NCBI GenBank assembly: GCA_028691175.1
Contig: JAQUZU010000020.1
Coordinates: forward strand, 16,226 to 23,041
Origin: Candidatus Kapaibacterium sp.
GTDB lineage: Bacteria; Bacteroidota; Ignavibacteria; Kapaibacteriales; UBA2268
Length of the DNA: 6,816 nt
Direction: 5' to 3'
In this document: piece after piece, positions 4,977-6,816 of the stretch
Numbering within the stretch: position 1 is the stretch's first letter
How the letters are laid out: each line of letters opens with the position of its first letter
Position numbers and translations under genes: made by a program
Notes under the pieces: model-generated
What the model was told of the DNA's origin: nothing
Database searches by the model: none
Seen by the model: only the letters and a program-made list of their open reading frames with translations

Positions 4977-6816
4977 ATGAACAAAATCAAATACTTAGCA
5001 CTGGCAGCAGTTTGTTTTTTTGCATCTATGCTGCCGGCAAAGGCTGATCTCGAAGTCGATGATCCGATCGCTGTGCGATACGTCGGCAGCGACATTGCAA
5101 CGCTTTCCGGCAATGGAGATGTGAAATATTTCGTTCAGGGAGCGGAAACGATTCTGGCAAATGTTCCGCGTGCGACTTCCATTGCAAACCTCGGAGAATA
5201 TGTCGGGGTTTCTGTTGGTTCGACCCTGCGATTTGAAAAAATCAATGCCTCGAGCGAGACGCGCGAACCAATTAATGTGCAAATTAACGGCGAAAACTTT
5301 AATCTCGACAGAATTGTCGAATTAACGGATTTGGAAACAAATGAAATATGGGGATTGAGCCAAAGTGAAAATTTCTTGGTGAGAATAAATCTTGATACTC
5401 GCGAAAGCGAAAAAGTAGAGTTGAATTTTGCCGAAGATGAAATTCCGACGGCTATCGCGGCGGATGTAAATAACATTTATATTGCTACCGACAATAACGG
5501 CACAACTAAAGTATACAGATATATCTATTATGTAGGAATGAAGCTAACCATTTATTCTGGAAGTACTTATGCCGGAATTAGCGATATTACCCTTGATGAA
5601 AGCAGCAGCGTTTATCTTTCGTTTTATGGCGAGGGCGACGCGGGCGGAGTAATTCTGAAACTTGATGCGACAAACAATTTTGCGCCGGAGCCGATTTCGC
5701 AAAATCAGAGTATGCCGTCTTCAATCGATTATTTTGCAGATGGGCATACGCTTGCAGTAGCAAATTATCCGCTCGACCGGATTAGTTTCCTTTTGGTTGG
5801 TGCTGCGGCGAAAACTTCGCTCATTTATCCGGGCGACAAGTCCGAACTCGAAGAATATAGTGTTGTTTTCAAATGGCAGCCAATAGATGGTGTGGTAGGT
5901 TACGATTTATGGATAGCGGACGATGCGGAATTTTCGGAAAATTTGCGTCCTCTGACAAGTGACGTTGCGACCTCACGTTTAACTGTTCTCGAACTCTCAA
6001 AAAAATATTTCTGGAAAGTTCGCGGTTATAACGCACAAGATGTAAAGGGCGAATGGTCGGACGTTTTCGAATTTACGACCGGAGATATGACTTATTTACC
6101 GCCTACGCTGATTTCTCCGAAAAATAATGCGGTCGAAGTTGCGGCAAATCCGACTTTCATTTGGTCAAAATCGAGTGCCGGTTCATACGAATTGCAGATT
6201 TCGACAGGGCCGGGCTTTGAAGATATCGTGTATAACGTACGTGATTTGACTGATACTGTATTGACGATAACAGCAAATTTGATTCCGAACAGTGAATATT
6301 ATTGGCGTGTTCGAACTTATTCCTCTATTGAAAATACCAGCGAATGGTCTGCACCGTGGAGTTTTAGTACGTTCAACACGGCTCCGGCGGTTCCGCAACT
6401 ATATCACCCGCTGAATTATGTTGTTAATGTGCCGGTTTCGCCACTTTTAGAGTGGCACCCGGTTTCGAAAGCCGATTTGTATATTATCGAGTTTTCGCGA
6501 GACAAAAATTTTGCTGACGGGCAGTCCGAATTCTTTAATGTAGAGCCCGGAAACAAAATGTACGAGCAATATCAGATGACGGAAGTTCTCGACTATTTTA
6601 CTTATTACTATTGGCGCGTGAAATCGCAAAATGAATACGGTACAAGTGATTGGAGCGAAATTTGGGCGTTCCAGACCGTGAATAGCCCGGAAGATCCGCC
6701 GAGCGGCTGTGTCCGCGATGGGGAAGAGGTTTTTGTTGTTTATCCGTCGCCGGCTGAGAATGTAATTTTCGTTAATACTTCCGGACAGAATTCTTCGGCT
6801 GAATGCTTGATTTATA
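4977..6816 (+). CDS. Secreted multidomain protein with Fn3-like modules and T9SS C-terminal sorting domain; 3' end outside window
   Basis: The frame is open from the ATG at 4977 to the window edge (613 complete codons), so the gene is truncated only by the window. Residues 1-23 form a Sec signal peptide: K3/K5, a hydrophobic core, and cleavage after AKA. C13 is not in a lipobox. Residues about 24-280 are beta-rich with loosely repeated strands (NNIYIATDNN 164-173, SSSVYLSFYG 209-218, HTLAVANY 257-264), possibly a beta-propeller. Three fibronectin-III-like modules follow (about 284-370, 374-465, 467-569), each ending in a similar strand pair: YFWKVRGYN, YYWRVRTYS, YYWRVKSQN, then W-S-x-x-x-x-F. 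From about 583, EEVFVVYPSPAENVIFVN is the opening of a type A T9SS sorting domain, which targets cargo across the outer membrane and is then cleaved. The protein is likely a surface or extracellular protein; the ligand or substrate is unknown and no enzymatic motif was seen. Confidence 0.88.
   Translation, partial: MNKIKYLALAAVCFFASMLPAKADLEVDDPIAVRYVGSDIATLSGNGDVKYFVQGAETILANVPRATSIANLGEYVGVSVGSTLRFEKINASSETREPINVQINGENFNLDRIVELTDLETNEIWGLSQSENFLVRINLDTRESEKVELNFAEDEIPTAIAADVNNIYIATDNNGTTKVYRYIYYVGMKLTIYSGSTYAGISDITLDESSSVYLSFYGEGDAGGVILKLDATNNFAPEPISQNQSMPSSIDYFADGHTLAVANYPLDRISFLLVGAAAKTSLIYPGDKSELEEYSVVFKWQPIDGVVGYDLWIADDAEFSENLRPLTSDVATSRLTVLELSKKYFWKVRGYNAQDVKGEWSDVFEFTTGDMTYLPPTLISPKNNAVEVAANPTFIWSKSSAGSYELQISTGPGFEDIVYNVRDLTDTVLTITANLIPNSEYYWRVRTYSSIENTSEWSAPWSFSTFNTAPAVPQLYHPLNYVVNVPVSPLLEWHPVSKADLYIIEFSRDKNFADGQSEFFNVEPGNKMYEQYQMTEVLDYFTYYYWRVKSQNEYGTSDWSEIWAFQTVNSPEDPPSGCVRDGEEVFVVYPSPAENVIFVNTSGQNSSAECLIY

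Noticed and set aside
5001..5045. Cys13 in the signal peptide of the T9SS cargo as a lipoprotein site
   Set aside because: The residues before the Cys (AAV) do not fit a lipobox, and a good AKA signal peptidase I site follows at residues 21-23.

Overview
The window looks like ordinary chromosomal core DNA from a member of the Bacteroidota/Chlorobiota (FCB) group. Four things point there. The last gene ends in the start of a type IX secretion (T9SS/Por) C-terminal sorting domain. The gap before ffh holds a textbook Bacteroidetes-type promoter (TTTG, 19 bp, TAnnTTTG). Most starts have A-rich leaders rather than strong Shine-Dalgarno sites. An M16 peptidase carries a LolA-like C-terminal domain, an arrangement I know from this group. 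Rho is compact (436 aa), without the long disordered insertion common in Bacteroidia, so a Chlorobi/Ignavibacteria/Kapabacteria-like lineage is more likely than Bacteroides proper; this placement is inference.

Layout, all genes on the + strand. (1) 1-1077: 3' part of an M16 (insulinase-family) metallopeptidase, closed by a strong intrinsic terminator at 1101-1142. (2) 1143-1457: AT-rich leader of rho with no convincing gene and a small perfect palindrome. (3) 1458-2768: rho, complete. (4) 2769-3008: gap with a hairpin lacking a U-tract, a doubtful 41-codon ORF, an inverted repeat overlapping the ffh promoter, and an inverted repeat at the predicted 5' end of the ffh transcript. (5) 3009-4349: ffh, complete. 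(6) 4394-4897: rpsP, 44 bp downstream and probably co-transcribed, with an unusual C-terminal tail of five AAEEAAAK-type octads. (7) 4921-4958: hairpin terminator or attenuator. (8) 4977-6816: 5' part of a large secreted protein (signal peptide, possible beta-propeller region, three Fn3-like modules, T9SS sorting signal) running off the right edge with no stop.

The genes fall into two themes: expression and export housekeeping (Rho termination, SRP targeting, small ribosomal subunit) and envelope or secreted functions (M16 peptidase, T9SS cargo). The familiar order ffh-rpsP-rimM-trmD-rplS is broken after rpsP. I see no mobile element, CRISPR array, tRNA or rRNA, and no evidence of a wholly new system. 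The most distinctive items are the bS16 tail with its nested DNA repeat and the compact regulatory architecture in front of ffh.
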